Shown: positions 9,982 to 21,416 of the stretch, one piece after another
Numbering within the stretch: the first letter of the stretch is position 1
Layout of the letters: every line of letters begins with the position of its first letter
From: Entamoeba invadens IP1
Taxonomy: Eukaryota > Evosea > Mastigamoebida > Endamoebidae
Length of the DNA stretch: 58,514 nt
Direction: 5' to 3'
Assembly: GCF_000330505.1 (NCBI RefSeq)
Contig: NW_004443692.1
Coordinates: forward strand, 326,688 to 385,201
Notes under the pieces: model-generated
Database searches by the model: none
The model's input: only the letters and a program-made list of their open reading frames with translations
Told to the model about the DNA's origin: nothing
Position numbers and translations under genes: made by a program

Positions 9982-10944
9982 TCAATCACTAGCTGGAACT
10001 GCCTCGTCCCAAGCACCGCTGACTTCTCTTTACGTGAGTTTATATTCCAATAAATTAAAAAGAGTCACCATGACAAACGTTTTGAACCCTTGGAGTTTAT
10101 TCCAGAGTTTAGGCATGAGGAATGTCGCAAACAGAATGCCGAAGAGATAGACAAGAGCCATTCTTTTTGAGTAAAGAGTGACAAAGCAAAGTGTAACGAA
10201 GAACATGAACGCGTTATATAGAATATAAACTATATTTGATCGTTTCTATACTATAAATACTTTCTATTCAATATATAGCAAACAAACGTGTAAATAGTGT
10301 CTGAATATCGGGTTAAATACAAAGAGTATAATAGCGAACGAGATCAAAGGGAAGATCATTGCCCTTTCAGGTAACACACTTGATAAAGTGACGGCGGCCA
10401 CCATCACCGCATTATAAGCAACAACGCCTTTGATTTCATTCACATAATTATTGATATACCCATAGTCAAAAGATGTCAAATGAATGACAAAAAGGAATCC
10501 AGAGATGGTGTAAATGGTGTTTGGGTCATACCCAGTGGTGATGGTTGATATGACGGGGACTAATCCCCAAAAGCTCCCAAACAATATCACAACTCTCCAC
10601 CCACAAAATTTCTGTGGAGATATTTTGAGGGGGACACACGAAACGTAACACAACAGTAGCAAAAAGATATCAGCCCAATACACTGTTTGGAGTTGAATTG
10701 TGGAGGACCCCGTTAACATAAAAACAGTAATATATAACACCACAGTACTGATTTGTTGCGACAACGCTAATGATTCTCTTAACACATCGGTCAGTGGAAG
10801 AACTTGAAGATGGTAATTCACTCGCATTCCTTCTAAAAACCATTCTTCGATATAATTATCTGGAAATTGTTGTTCGGTGTGGAGGTATTTAAACATATAG
10901 TTTGGGTCGACTTCTGGTGTAGGTGAAGTTCCGAGTGGATACAT
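9982..10944 (-). CDS. PIGC: PIG-C/Gpi2, GPI-GlcNAc transferase subunit, three exons
   Basis: Exons 10944-10288, 10245-10079 and 10018-9982 join in frame to 286 residues (human PIG-C is 297). Both introns start GTTTGT; they end TATAG (42 bases) and TCAG (60 bases). The N-terminal QQFPDNYIEEWFLEGMR and the mid-protein DPNTIYTISGFLFVIHL followed by FDYG match PIG-C closely, as does the C-terminal KLQGFKT then GAWDEA, which is split by intron 2. About seven or eight hydrophobic segments follow the cytosolic N terminus. PIG-C is a membrane subunit of the ER complex that moves GlcNAc from UDP-GlcNAc onto phosphatidylinositol, the first step of GPI anchor synthesis; Entamoeba surface molecules depend on GPI. 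No lesion seen. Confidence 0.93.
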
Positions 10945-11091
10945 CTCTTGTTACTTATACTAAATTTTATAGTTCGACATTTCTAGGATGTATTGTAATA
11001 AATAATTAATATAAATAAAACCTTCAAATAACATTTTTGACGCTTGTTAAATGATGAAAAATGTTATTGGATAAACACACAATCAATCGAA

Positions 11092-11490
11092 TTAGTAATA
11101 ATTTCCTTTCAAATATTCGTCTCTCAGACTTAAGTCGTGGGAGAAATTACAGTGTTTTCCTTTCCGACACGTTCCGGTTTCAAAGAAGTACTTGCACGGC
11201 TTTGTTCGATACAATTTGTCGACGGAGACAAACTGCTTTTGTGGTGGTGAGCTGTGACTTTCCATGAACGCGGAGATGTCGTGCGAGAAGGTGCAATTTT
11301 CCCCCTTTTTGCAGTACCCATTTTGCATAAAGAAGACGCACGGCTTTGTGCAGTATTTAGTTTGTTTTTGTGGGGATTCTTTATTAATGTTTTGAAGTCC
11401 ATCATTGAAAAAGAAGAACGGAGACATTGATGATTCTAAAGGTAGCGAATTTTGTTTTTGTGGCGGAGACGACAAATGTTCAATTTCCAA
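11092..11490 (-). CDS. Tandem CCCH zinc-finger protein, 5' end unresolved
   Basis: Two C-x8-C-x5-C-x3-H fingers lie in the last 100 residues: TKPCVFFMQNGYCKKGENC and TKPCKYFFETGTCRKGKHC, each followed by FSHD. This is the TIS11/tristetraprolin type, which binds AU-rich mRNA 3' ends and usually promotes decay. Each finger is preceded by SPPQKQ or SPQKQ; with the SSPPQKQ near the start this makes a three-copy linker motif. The first in-frame ATG is at 11427; the frame stays open to a TGA near 11540. A better start, ATG 11549 (MSPEHTETPILQ), is in another frame, and the assembly gap begins 21 bases beyond. A one-base error or a hidden intron next to the gap is likely, so the N terminus is unknown. 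Coding-like sequence right of the gap (ATG 11768, about 33 codons) may be its first part. Confidence 0.8.
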   Translation of the reverse strand: MEIEHLSSPPQKQNSLPLESSMSPFFFFNDGLQNINKESPQKQTKYCTKPCVFFMQNGYCKKGENCTFSHDISAFMESHSSPPQKQFVSVDKLYRTKPCKYFFETGTCRKGKHCNFSHDLSLRDEYLKGNYY

Positions 11491-11569
11491 AGTAGAAGAA
11501 GACAGAAGCCTATTTGCAGAATAGGTGTCTCTGTGTGTTCAGGCGACATTCTTTCATTCTCTGAGTCAT

Positions 11570-11669
11570 NNNNNNNNNNNNNNNNNNNNNNNNNNNNNNN
11601 NNNNNNNNNNNNNNNNNNNNNNNNNNNNNNNNNNNNNNNNNNNNNNNNNNNNNNNNNNNNNNNNNNNNN
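11570..11669. other. Assembly gap (100 N)
   Basis: Exactly 100 N, the conventional filler for a gap of unknown length. It interrupts the probable 5' part of the CCCH protein gene. Confidence 0.98.
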
Positions 11670-13504
11670 TCGGGTGTGTATCCACTTCCCTCTGCAGAAG
11701 AGAATTGACACCCACATATGGCGTGTTTCGTCGTCCAAAAAAGAGTCAAAGGAGAAAACATGTTTCATATTATGGAAGTGGTGTGGATATTCTTTCAAAG
11801 ATGATAAAGCTTTATATGAGGAATTTTTTTAGTTTCGAGTTTGGCAAATAAAGTTGGTTTTTCGCTTCGGCTTTTTGTCCAAATATTCATTTTTGCCACA
11901 AATTGAAGTATGTACTATACACTTTAGTTATTCTATAATTATTTTGTGATACTCAAAACCAGTACTTGTAATTGTGTATGGCGGAAGAACGCTTTTAGAC
12001 CTCAATAGAACTATGAAACTTTGAGGATTTTACGAAGAAATAACGGGGATTGTGTTTTTCTTAAACAATTTTTTTGTTGGGAAATGACTTGATTTGGTTG
12101 TTTAGAAATTTATTAAGATCATTTTTTATGTAGTCAATTAAAAATATAAATGTCGTTTTTTATCTGTTTTTTGTGTTATAAAAACGATTAGTGTCACCAA
12201 AGTATTATTGTTTTATTATTATAACTAACAAGTCAAGAACTGGCAAAGTTGACTTAAGGTTGGTGACGTGAATAACAATAAAGAAACAATTTCGATGTTC
12301 TTATCAACTAAATTGTTTTTTATAATAAAAATATAATAAAGCAAACTATTCAAGATTAGAAATTATAGTAATATGAGTTAATTTTTTATAGTTCTTGGGA
12401 TTTGAAAAACATGTGTATGATAATAATCATTCTTAATAATAATTTTATATTATTTAAATAATAAGAGTTAATTATTGACAATATTCAACTTGTTTTTCAT
12501 AATTTGAGTTTTATAATAAGAAAAAAAAACAAAAAGAGTTGTGTTTTATCAAAAATAAATGGAAAATAATTTTTATCAAAAAAAATCTGTTATTGTAAAA
12601 ATAGGACAATAAAAAGTTACTATTTATAGTTCTTTTTGTAATTATTTATATTTACTATTTATTTACTATATTTATTATTATATTATTAAAATATTGAACG
12701 TTTACAATAATAATTTGCTATTTTTGTAAAATACTCAATAAATCTATATAACATAAAAAATAGAAATTGTTATTGAAAAACAATTCTTTTAATAAAATCA
12801 AATCACACTTTTTTAATATAATGAACTAATAACAAATTTATTTATTAAAACCAAAAATATAATATTACGTTCAACTATTTTAATTGAGCTTACAAATTCT
12901 GAGCAGTTTTCTCTTTGAATAATCAAAAAGAAAACTATCACACCATTTTTTGTTTGGTGTTTAATGTGATTGTCTATTTAGTAAGTGTTCACTTTCAAAT
13001 ATTTATTTTCACTGTTTATGTAACTCATCAAGTGTTGTATTCGTGTAATGACATGTTAAAACAAATTGTTGTAATCCATTTTTTTCAACTCGCTTTCAAG
13101 TCTTTCAACAGATAATTTATTGATTGGATTGCTTGTTATAATCATGATTGGAATTATAAATCAACTTTCTAAATTCCTGTCCATTTAGAGTTTTTTAAAC
13201 AAAGAGTGATTATTTTTTTTCTGTTGAGTATGTTTTAGTAAATTATTTGTCTTTAACGATTGTAACATTAATAATTATAGGTAACAAAGGTGGATAATTT
13301 TGCAGACATAATAATGTCTATCAATCTGAAACATCTTTGTCATTGGTCATTAATGAGGATACATGGAATTGTCGCAATATGATTTTTGCCATAATAGTTA
13401 ATGTCTGCTTTTTCTTTATTACTACTTTTTGGGTACAAATTGATAAAATATCCCCATAAAAGTTCCATTTTTACATTTAAATAATTTGAAAAAATGAAAA
13501 ATCA
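11670..13504. other. Long AT-rich intergenic region
   Basis: After a short coding-like stretch next to the gap (to about 11830), there is about 1.7 kb of very AT-rich DNA with many homopolymer runs. No gene, RNA or clear repeat seen. Confidence 0.5.
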
Positions 13505-13790
13505 TTATATTGTATTTTTCTCTGGTTTTTTTGCAAGATTACTTAAGTCATTGACAGTGAGCAAACAATGACTCCAGTATTTAAATAGTCCAAAATATTT
13601 GGACAACGTTAATAAATGTGCAACTTTTCCAGACTGACAAGAGTCAGTCGATAAACGTTGTCTTATTGACAAAAAATAGTTAATTTTTGTTTTCAAATGG
13701 AAATTGGATAAAATTGAAAAAAAATGGGAAAAATATTGAAACAATAATTTTTGGTTTCTTCGAAAAAATTTCCCGAAATATTCCAATTAT
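13505..13790. repeat. Diverged copy of the GGACAACGTT element family
   Basis: GGACAACGTT at 13601-13610 with a decayed second box 17 bases on (GTGCAACTTTT), then an inverted AAACGTTGTC at 13653-13662. The next 130 bases share a recognisable core with 47281-47430, notably GAAACAAT, then TTCGAAAAA and ATTTCCCGA in the same order. A small perfect hairpin, GACTGAC and GTCAGTC, lies between the two box sets (13632-13649). This looks like the meeting of two element ends or a nested insertion. Confidence 0.6.
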
Positions 13791-14350
13791 AATGGTCAAA
13801 AATTACAATTAAATTAGAGATTTTCACACAATTGACTATTCAAAACTGTGTAAAAAAGTATATTAAAAAATTTGTTTCTAAACTAGTTATCATAACTATA
13901 TATATTAAAAAATAATAAAAAAGTTTTTCATTTTTTTTGAGGTTGTGTAGTTTCATATAACTAAGTAACAACAATTAATAACTCAAAGTTGAACTAATCG
14001 CTATTAATAACAAATACTAATAATTTTAGAATGTATTATGATAACTGAAAGATTTTTTATATGAATTTATAGTATTGATAAAAAATTGTTTTTATGAAAA
14101 ACTAGTTTATAAAAAGAACAAATAAAAAATGATATTTTATCGGATTCTGACACTTATAAAAGAGCCCATATAACTATTATTGTGTAAAATAGTATTATAA
14201 AATAAACTATAATAATATACTTGTCGATTTTTATCCGATATAAAATCCAACACAAACTCTATTTTAAAAAACACAACCACAAAACAAAAGTGGCTCTTAT
14301 TTCTTAATTCTATGGTCATCCTTAATTCCCGACATTTGATTTGAATAATA
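13791..14350. other. AT-rich intergenic region
   Basis: No gene seen; the last 100 bases should contain the promoter of the TBC gene. Confidence 0.45.
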
Positions 14351-15540
14351 ATGACACAGTGTAATATGAATTATTTTCAACTAAAAAACCAAATGCTTTG
14401 TTCTTCTATTTCTCCATCAATAGAACAAGAAGAGCGATACCTTCTTACTTCTACAACGACACACACACTTTTCATAGATAACTCAACTTCTCCACACACT
14501 TCATATTATGAGGAGTTAAGTCAGATCGAAAGGTATGTTAAATTGTTTAACTCAAATTCAGTAACAAAAAGTTTGATTATCATTATTGAGACTGAACCCA
14601 TTCAAAAAAATTAAAAATGTAACAACAAGAGGATTTACAACGACTCTGCTGGAAAGGGGTTCCCTGGCATTTCCGCCCAAAAGTGTGGAGAATTTTAACA
14701 AACGAAACGCCATTATCTCTTTCGAAACAAGACACCACGCTCCTCCAAAAACGAATCAACTACTTCCAACTTCGCGACCAAACATTAGTCGAGCTCCATG
14801 AACCAGAGCTGACCTCTAAAACTCAAATTGATAAAGACTTACTTCGCAGTAATAAGTTTTTGAACTTTTTGTCGCACCAAAGAGTCATTTCATTAATGAG
14901 GAATATCCTTCTGTTGTTCTCTATCCGACACCCTGCGTCGGGGTATACTCAAGGCATGAGTGATTTATTAGTTCCATTTGTCACGGTCTTTCTATCCGAA
15001 TATATTGCAGTGGACACCATTGTCAAATCAAGTATAGATATCCTCCCAAAAGACTTTCTCAACAATGTCGAGGCAGACTCGTATTATGCCTTTGACTATA
15101 TCTTGACTAACATTCAAGACTATTACACCTATCAACACCAAGGCGTACAACAACGGATCGACCAAATGAATGACATATTAAAGACACTCGACAGAGACAT
15201 ATCCAAACACTTTGTAAGAGAGGGCTTAAATATTTCTCATTTCGCATTTCGCTGGTTGACGTGTTGTTTGTCTCGGGAGTTCTCAATCAAAGTGATACTC
15301 CGCTTGTGGGACTCTTTTCTTGCCTTTGAGAATGGACTTGGGTTTTCCACACTCAACATGTTTTGTTGCCTTTCTTTACTTGAAAGGTACAAAGCAACAC
15401 TTTTGACGAAGTCGTTCACCGACTTGATTTATTTCTTACAGAACTTACCTACACAAGATTGGACTGACGATGATGTCATGAATTTGGTGACTCAAGCGTT
15501 TATTTTACAATATCACTTTCCACTCACTGATGACCTTTAA
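14351..15540 (+). CDS. TBC-domain Rab GTPase-activating protein, one intron
   Basis: A RabGAP of about 365 residues, nearly all TBC domain. Exon 1 starts at ATG 14351 and encodes about 60 residues. Exon 2 (from about 14632) opens with LQRLCWKGVPWHFRPKVW, the usual TBC start. Both catalytic fingers are present: QIDKDLLRS (Arg finger, IxxDxxR) and SGYTQGMSDLL (Gln finger, YxQ). Then come the RWLTCCLSREF and LRLWDSFLAF motifs. It should accelerate GTP hydrolysis by a Rab; which Rab cannot be told. The intron is awkward. GTATGT at 14533 leaves phase 2, but the acceptors ending at 14629 and 14631 need phase 1 and 0. GTTAAA at 14537 with the acceptor ending at 14631 keeps frame. The 5' junction should be treated as uncertain. 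The C-terminal end at TAA 15540 is clear. Confidence 0.87.
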
Positions 15541-15717
15541 TGCAGTATTTATCGATTTGTAAGTTCGTTGACTGAGTCGGATAACTAACAAGTAACTATA
15601 ACATATTATTTAATCAATTGTAACTATATGGTATAGTTAAATTCTATTAAATAGAGTACTGAGAGTTCAAGAGACGGTATCTCGTCCTTAGTGACTCTTT
15701 GTGTTGAAAAACAACGA

Positions 15718-16260
15718 TTAAATAAGATTCAGTTTGTCAAAGGGGATATTCTCCTCTATTTTAACAACTGGTTGTGTTACCGGCTTATCCATTTTCGTTG
15801 AGTCTTTTAACGGATTTGAAGTATCAGAGACTCTCCTCAAAGTCGATTGGCTTAGCTTTACTTTATCCAACACCTTTATCCCGTTCTTTTCAACCGATTT
15901 TTTCACTGTTTCTAATATCTCCATGATCGCCTTTGCCTTATCAAATGTGATTCCTCCCTCCGACATATTATTTGCTATTCCTTGCGTCAGTGCTTTCGCT
16001 TCTACGCGCAGTTTGATCTCATTCGGCGCGTCAACAACGGAGAAGTCCAAGCCTCTTTTCGCGCAGAACAGATTCGCAAACGCGTCCAATACTTTTCGAT
16101 CTCCTTTATACTCCAGATGTGCTGTATTTGAATGGTTATATGCAGTCGTCTTCTTCCCTCTGAACTCGCATATCATACAATAATATATATCGCCTTGTTT
16201 GAACAGCAAATGGTTCTTCTCGATTTTCCCTTCACTTGGATCTTTCCTCAACACACTCAT
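15718..16260 (-). CDS. Small protein with one C2H2/BED-like zinc finger
   Basis: From ATG 16260 the frame gives 180 residues with no recognised full-length family. Near residue 28 it has CMICEFRGKKTTAYNHSNTAH, a Cys-x2-Cys-x11-His-x4-His pattern that could bind zinc like a C2H2 or BED finger. The rest is helical and basic, with a long helix around DKAKAIMEILETVKKSVEK and a low-complexity C terminus ending DKLNLI. Codon use is like the neighbours, with the GC-richer coding style of well-kept genes. The start upstream of the ATG has no further ATG. It lies convergent with the TBC gene and 100 bases downstream of the kinase. BED fingers are often transposase-derived, but no transposase catalytic part accompanies this one. 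Confidence 0.6.
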   Translation of the reverse strand: MSVLRKDPSEGKIEKNHLLFKQGDIYYCMICEFRGKKTTAYNHSNTAHLEYKGDRKVLDAFANLFCAKRGLDFSVVDAPNEIKLRVEAKALTQGIANNMSEGGITFDKAKAIMEILETVKKSVEKNGIKVLDKVKLSQSTLRRVSDTSNPLKDSTKMDKPVTQPVVKIEENIPFDKLNLI

Positions 16261-16362
16261 TTGACCTTTCACAGTTTTTTTATTTAAAGATCTTATTCAT
16301 TTCTATTAAAACCTGACACTGATTTTCTCTAAAATAAAAGGTTAGAAAATAATAAAAGTGGT

Positions 16363-19300
16363 TTAGTCGTCTTCAGCGCCTGCTCGTGATGACATTGATG
16401 CCTCCATACTCTCGTCTTGTGTCGCAGTGTTCGTTGTCGTTTCTGTTTTCTTCTCAGTGGATTCGGAGATGCTTTTATCCTTCGTATGAGTATTCGTTGA
16501 TCCCGAGTGTTCTTTATTCGAACTCGACTTCGCGTCTTTATTGATGATTTTAAACACACCATCGAGCATCACACCAACTTCCTTGAAACTTGGTCTCTCA
16601 CTCGCCTTATGTTTCCAGCTCTGCTGAATGATATCTTTGAGTAGACAGTCGTCAGGAATTTCAAGTCGTTTATTCCCTCCAACAAATCGAATAATAGAGT
16701 CCGAATCGGGGAATTTGGCTGGGGGATATGGATCGCTTCCAAGCCAGATCTCCAACATACAAATCGCAAACGAGAACACATCGCTCTTTAACGTCATCTG
16801 GTCTTTTCTCGAAATCTCGGGCGCCATATACACGGGCGTACCAATCTGTTGAAGTGCAATCTTCCCGGATGACTCTATGAATGATCGTGACGTACCAAAA
16901 TCAGTGACTTTAGCAGTGATTGGGTCATGCGGATTCTTCGAGTAGACCAACACATTGTCCGTCTTCAAATCGCGATGCAAGATGTCGTTCTGATGGAGAT
17001 ACTCCATACCTCTTGCAATGTCTTGGCAGAATCGGATCTTAAGCAAATCAGTAAGAGCGTTCGTTTTCATGAATTTCCTCAGTGACCCCAATGGACAGAA
17101 CTCAGTGACTAAGCACAACGTATCAGTCGTCACTACACTTCCAATGAAATTGACGATATATGGACATCTGATACGCTCCATCATCTCAGCTTCTTGCATG
17201 AAATTGGGTAACAACTCGGCTAACCCAACCAAATCGGTCTTCATCACTTTCACTGCAACATCGACTCGTCTCCATTCAGCTCTGTAGACAATACCAAATG
17301 TTCCTCCTCCAATGGGGGGGTGTTGCAAATGGATTTCTTCATAATCAAGTTTCGTCGACAACGCAGACTCAACTTGTAAGTTCAAATAGATGTGGAACTT
17401 CGACACTCTCGACTTCCCCTTCTTTTTCTTCTTCGAGTCTTCTGAATTCGACTTCCCCGAGCCACTCGGAGTACTCTTCGATTTGGAGGGCTGACTTCCT
17501 TTCTTCTGCGAGTTCTTTTGTGACGCTGATTTGTCAGACGATTTCGATTTGTTGTCCGCATTTTCGGAATTTTGCGAAGACTGTGAGTTGTGCGCAATCA
17601 AGTCGGGATTCGCCTTTTTAATATCTTTCATGATATTCTGTAACTGTCCATATCGAATTGTGATTGGTACCTTCTCATTCAACACTGTCGTGCACTTCGC
17701 CATGAACGTGATATTCAAAACTACTTCTTCTCCAGATCGAATAGTCCCAGTAAATGGTTTACACATGATTTCATACTTCGTGTAATCTCCAGCATGGAAT
17801 GTGAAGTGCATCGGATCCTTCCACGTGTTCTTCAAGGTGACTTCCGTCGACACTGGTTCGTTAATCTCCGGTCTCTTATCACCAAAGTCGATAATCTTTG
17901 GTGTGAATTTGAAGTATGGATTCTCCTTTCCATTAATATCAATATATTGCGAGTTAGTCTTATCAAATGGAATGACTGTGTTTTCAAAAATGACCATCTT
18001 CGCACTATCAATGTCCTGTCGGATCTTTTTAGTCAACAAGTAGTGCATAGTCAGACATATAATAACACCCAATATATACATGACCATATACACTATCGCT
18101 CCTATACCCCAAAACAAGAAATTAGTCATTGCCGGTGAGAGTCTTGTACAGTCGGCTTGTTTATGACCAAAGTAGTCATCCTATGATATTAATATCAGTG
18201 TTTTAATGACATATAAAGTTCTCAAAATATAACAAACTTGACACTCACATTCGATGCATCCATCGCCTCCATCACACTCTTCTCCTTCATCCCACTTGCG
18301 ATTCCCACAAGTCGCGGGAATACAGTCGAGTCGCGCCTTGGCATATTTCGTCGTGCCATTGACACAAACACAATGGTCGCATCCAAGTCCGCCATCGCAC
18401 TCTTCGTAGATATCTATCTTGTTGTCGCCACAAGTCGGGACAGCACACTTCGTCACTCCACCAATCGGCATTTTCTCGGTCCCATACGCGCAGTTGCACG
18501 ACGCAGTGCACTGCGAATCCTCGTACCCCGGCACACTCAAATCACACTCTTCATTTGGATCCAATCTTCCATTGCCACACAATGTGCATCCACCGTCTTT
18601 GTAGATATAGAACTGATCAGTGAAACATTCGCATTTCCCAGAATATGAAGAGCATATCCCATGTTCACCACAATCCAATGGACATGTCGTGTTGACTTCC
18701 AATTTGATCTCTGCCGAGTACTCTTCATTAATTCCAAGATACAAGTAATACGTGTAGTTCTCGTCAAGCGTCACTACCATTTTAGACAACTTGGAATCAG
18801 CACCACACCCATCACTTCTTGACTTGATGCACTTCGCTTCCGTCGAAGACTCACAGTTCACGCTCCCTGTCTTATCTGCAGCTACTCCAATCAAGTCAAG
18901 AGAAACATCGTAGTTCTCCGAATTACAAGTCGATATCAAAATTGTTTGTCTTGCGCCCTTAATTTTGAACCAAAACCCTTTGACCAAGTCCTTTGAGCAA
19001 ATTGACCTTGAGTTGATAGTGTGCTCAAGATTAAAAGTGTTTGCATACCCATTCCCAGCTATATCATTCCAATCAATTTCATTGAAATTGGTGCTGCACG
19101 GGTGTACCATAGCAGTGAAATATATAGTAAAGTCCTTCATCGGAGCAGCAGCGTACTTCGAGTGAATAAATAAGTACTGCGTTGTTCCAGAAACTATCCA
19201 AGTCACTACACGAGGCGACAACACATATTCACTCAACCCACCATTTCTATATAAACAGTTCACTTTCTCCTTCAAGAGAAACCCAGTTAAGCAATCTTCT

Positions 19301-20050
19301 TGAATGACTATTCCATACTCCGTTCCTTCTAACTGTTCCTGTAATTGAGCCAAAACTAAGTCGTCTCTACTGTACCTCTTCTCAAGCTCTATCGAGACAT
19401 AAGTGCTGGCAGAAGACTCTGGTAATTTGATTTTCAGGTATTGTCCGTATGTATATGGCTTTGTTGGGTGGACGTATCGGGAGCATCTGTTGATGAACAA
19501 TTGTGTTGAGTTCAGTGTCTTCACTGTTACACTTCCACCTTCGATCAATGAGCCAAGGTCGATTTCATAACTCTTTTTCTCTTCGTCGGTGAGTGCTTTG
19601 TACTGCGCAGATTCAAAGAAATCGCCGCACCCAAGGACATCAGTTTCTGGGTTGACCTTTTTACAAAGGCCTTCACCATACCACATGTGGTCATCATCAC
19701 ATCCTTGGCAATCGGACGTATATCCTTTTTCTGTATCACATATCTCACAGACATCAGGAAGAAGACATCCAGTCTTGCAAGCATCACCATACATACATGA
19801 TATGATACACCCCCCTTTATGGTCTGGGGTATACCCGTCTTTGCATAAACAGTCTTCAGTGCAGTTCGGGGTTCCGTCGCATTCTTCATTGTATGAGTCC
19901 CACTTCTTGTCACCACAAATTATTTCTCTGTTAAACTCGTCTTCACTGACATCCTTTCCCATTGCGAGTGTAAGTAACAGCGTCACTAAAAAATAGCTTA
20001 CTATCAGTATTCGTAAAAAAGAGAAGTAAAAGCACAAACAGCTGAAACAT
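16363..20050 (-). CDS. Transmembrane TKL-type kinase with Cys-rich extracellular region (TMK family)
   Basis: Exon 1 runs from the 5' end to 18238. A 57-base intron (18237-18181, GTTTGT...ATAG) joins in phase 0 to exon 2, 18180-16363. The extracellular part is about 590 residues. It starts and ends with repeats of the CGDxxxDxxEECD type, several CxxC pairs and an EGF-like segment between them. One membrane helix (FWGIGAIVYMVMYILGVIICL) follows. The juxtamembrane part has a conserved beta-rich domain and a Ser/Lys-rich linker. The kinase has GGGTFGIVYRAEW, VAVKVMK, HRDLKTDNVL, DFGTSRSF and YMAPE, so it looks active. Entamoeba encodes a large family of such TMKs. The 5' end is odd: the first ATG of the main frame (19962) lies after a hydrophobic stretch, while ATG 20050 in another frame gives a good signal peptide (MFQLFVLLLLFF). 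Confidence 0.9.
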
Positions 20051-20115
20051 TTGTTTACTTTTTTGGATTGAGTTCTGTTATATATATAAACTATTTTTAA
20101 TTTATATAAATTCAA

Positions 20116-20825
20116 ATCACAATGTGGTTTGTATTATTTTTATCACGAGGTTTTTTAATTCATTGGTCTGCAAAATCAAATTTTTAATAGTTGTTTTGTT
20201 AAATAATTTATTATTGTTTAAGGTTTTCTCAAAATGTTCAACAAAATAACGAAAACTTTTTTTTCCTTTGAAACTGTCGTTTTGGGAAATTGGTGTTTTT
20301 AATTCCTTATATTATTATTATTATGATTCTTTTTACCATAAATATTGATTTTTTATTTTTGATTCTAAGATTTACATCTATATTAAAAACATGACAATAA
20401 GCACAAAATATTTTGCACACTTTTTGTCTAATAAACGGGATATCTTTGATTTCTTTCTTTTCATTGTTTTTTTAAACGTAAATTATTTTAAAACAAAACA
20501 AATATCTTGGTGTAAATTTTAGTAAATTAAGATTAAAAACATCACTAAAATTGATTCATTTGTTTTTATCTTTTTGGCTTAGACAATGTGATAAAAAATT
20601 AAAGTGGTAATTATACTATACAATGATTTTATTTATTATAGTAATTAGTTTTATTGTTTTGATTTTTATATATTTTATTAAATAAAATAATAATCTGGAT
20701 ATCGAGTTAAAAACCAGTTTTTTATTATTACCATACAAAAAAAATTGCCGAAATGAATTTGTTTTGTTTTCTATACGAAAAATAAATAAAAATAATAAAT
20801 AAAAAATAAAAAAAAATAATAAAGT
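20116..20825. other. AT-rich intergenic region
   Basis: No supportable gene. A frame at 20903-20616 (minus) is low-complexity and partly overlaps the foldback element, so I reject it. This region holds the kinase promoter. Confidence 0.5.
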
Positions 20826-20834
20826 TGATATTTG

Positions 20835-21264
20835 GGGACCTACATTGACCACCACCTTTACCAAAAAAATATTTGCCGCGAGTGTTTTTTGAAGGAAGTC
20901 CATTTTTCAGCCACTGTTTGTGCGTCCCCATGTCACCCACTTTCCCTGTCCGTACTGTGTGGACGCGGATGTGGTTCCCCCCCGCTTGCGGGGGGGTCAG
21001 GGGGGGATCCGCGCCAAGGGAGGACTTGGAAAGTGGGTGAAACGGTGCACAAACAGACTGTTTGAGTGTGTCTTCAGAGCCTTCTTTTCAATGCTCCGTC
21101 TCACTCGGTTTCCACTGACTCGAGGTGAATTTTCGGCATTTTTTGAATTCGGGAACCAGACCTAATATTATCCCAGTTTCCTATTTACTATAATTTTAAT
21201 TTGAATATGATTCGAAATAGAAAAAATAAATCTATTTTAAGAGGTGGTGGTCAATGTAGGTCCC
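20835..21264. mobile_element. 430-bp foldback element with GC-rich core, MULE-type 9-bp TSD
   Basis: Perfect 23-base terminal inverted repeats start GGGACCTACATTGACC (20835-20857 and inverse 21242-21264). They are flanked by an exact 9-base direct repeat, TGATATTTG (20826-20834 and 21265-21273). Nine-base duplications and G-rich ends are typical of Mutator-like elements, and MULEs are known in Entamoeba. Inside, 20913-21061 is a second large imperfect palindrome whose centre is seven C, GCTTGC, seven G; its arms share TGTTTGTGC and CACCCACTTTCC. The core is far more GC-rich than anything around it. No transposase is encoded, so it must be moved by another element. Strong secondary structure is expected in DNA or RNA. 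Confidence 0.88.
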
Positions 21265-21416
21265 TGATATTTGTTATTAAAAATTAGTAATTAGTTTTAT
21301 TTTATTAATAATGTAGTTAACCATTTTTTTATTTTTATTTAATTAAAAAATCTATTAATCATATATTTATTATATTTTAAATTGAATCTAAACAAGTAAT
21401 ACGTCAAACTGATAAC

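Noticed and set aside
9947..10150. 67-codon plus-strand frame
   Set aside because: It is the antisense of PIG-C exons 2 and 3.
20913..21061. GC-rich palindrome considered as a structural RNA or rRNA/tRNA fragment
   Set aside because: No tRNA or rRNA signature; it lies inside exact inverted termini with a target duplication, so a mobile element explains it.
20616..21165. Several frames in and around the GC-rich element
   Set aside because: They follow the palindrome and homopolymers, differ on both strands and have no protein-like composition.
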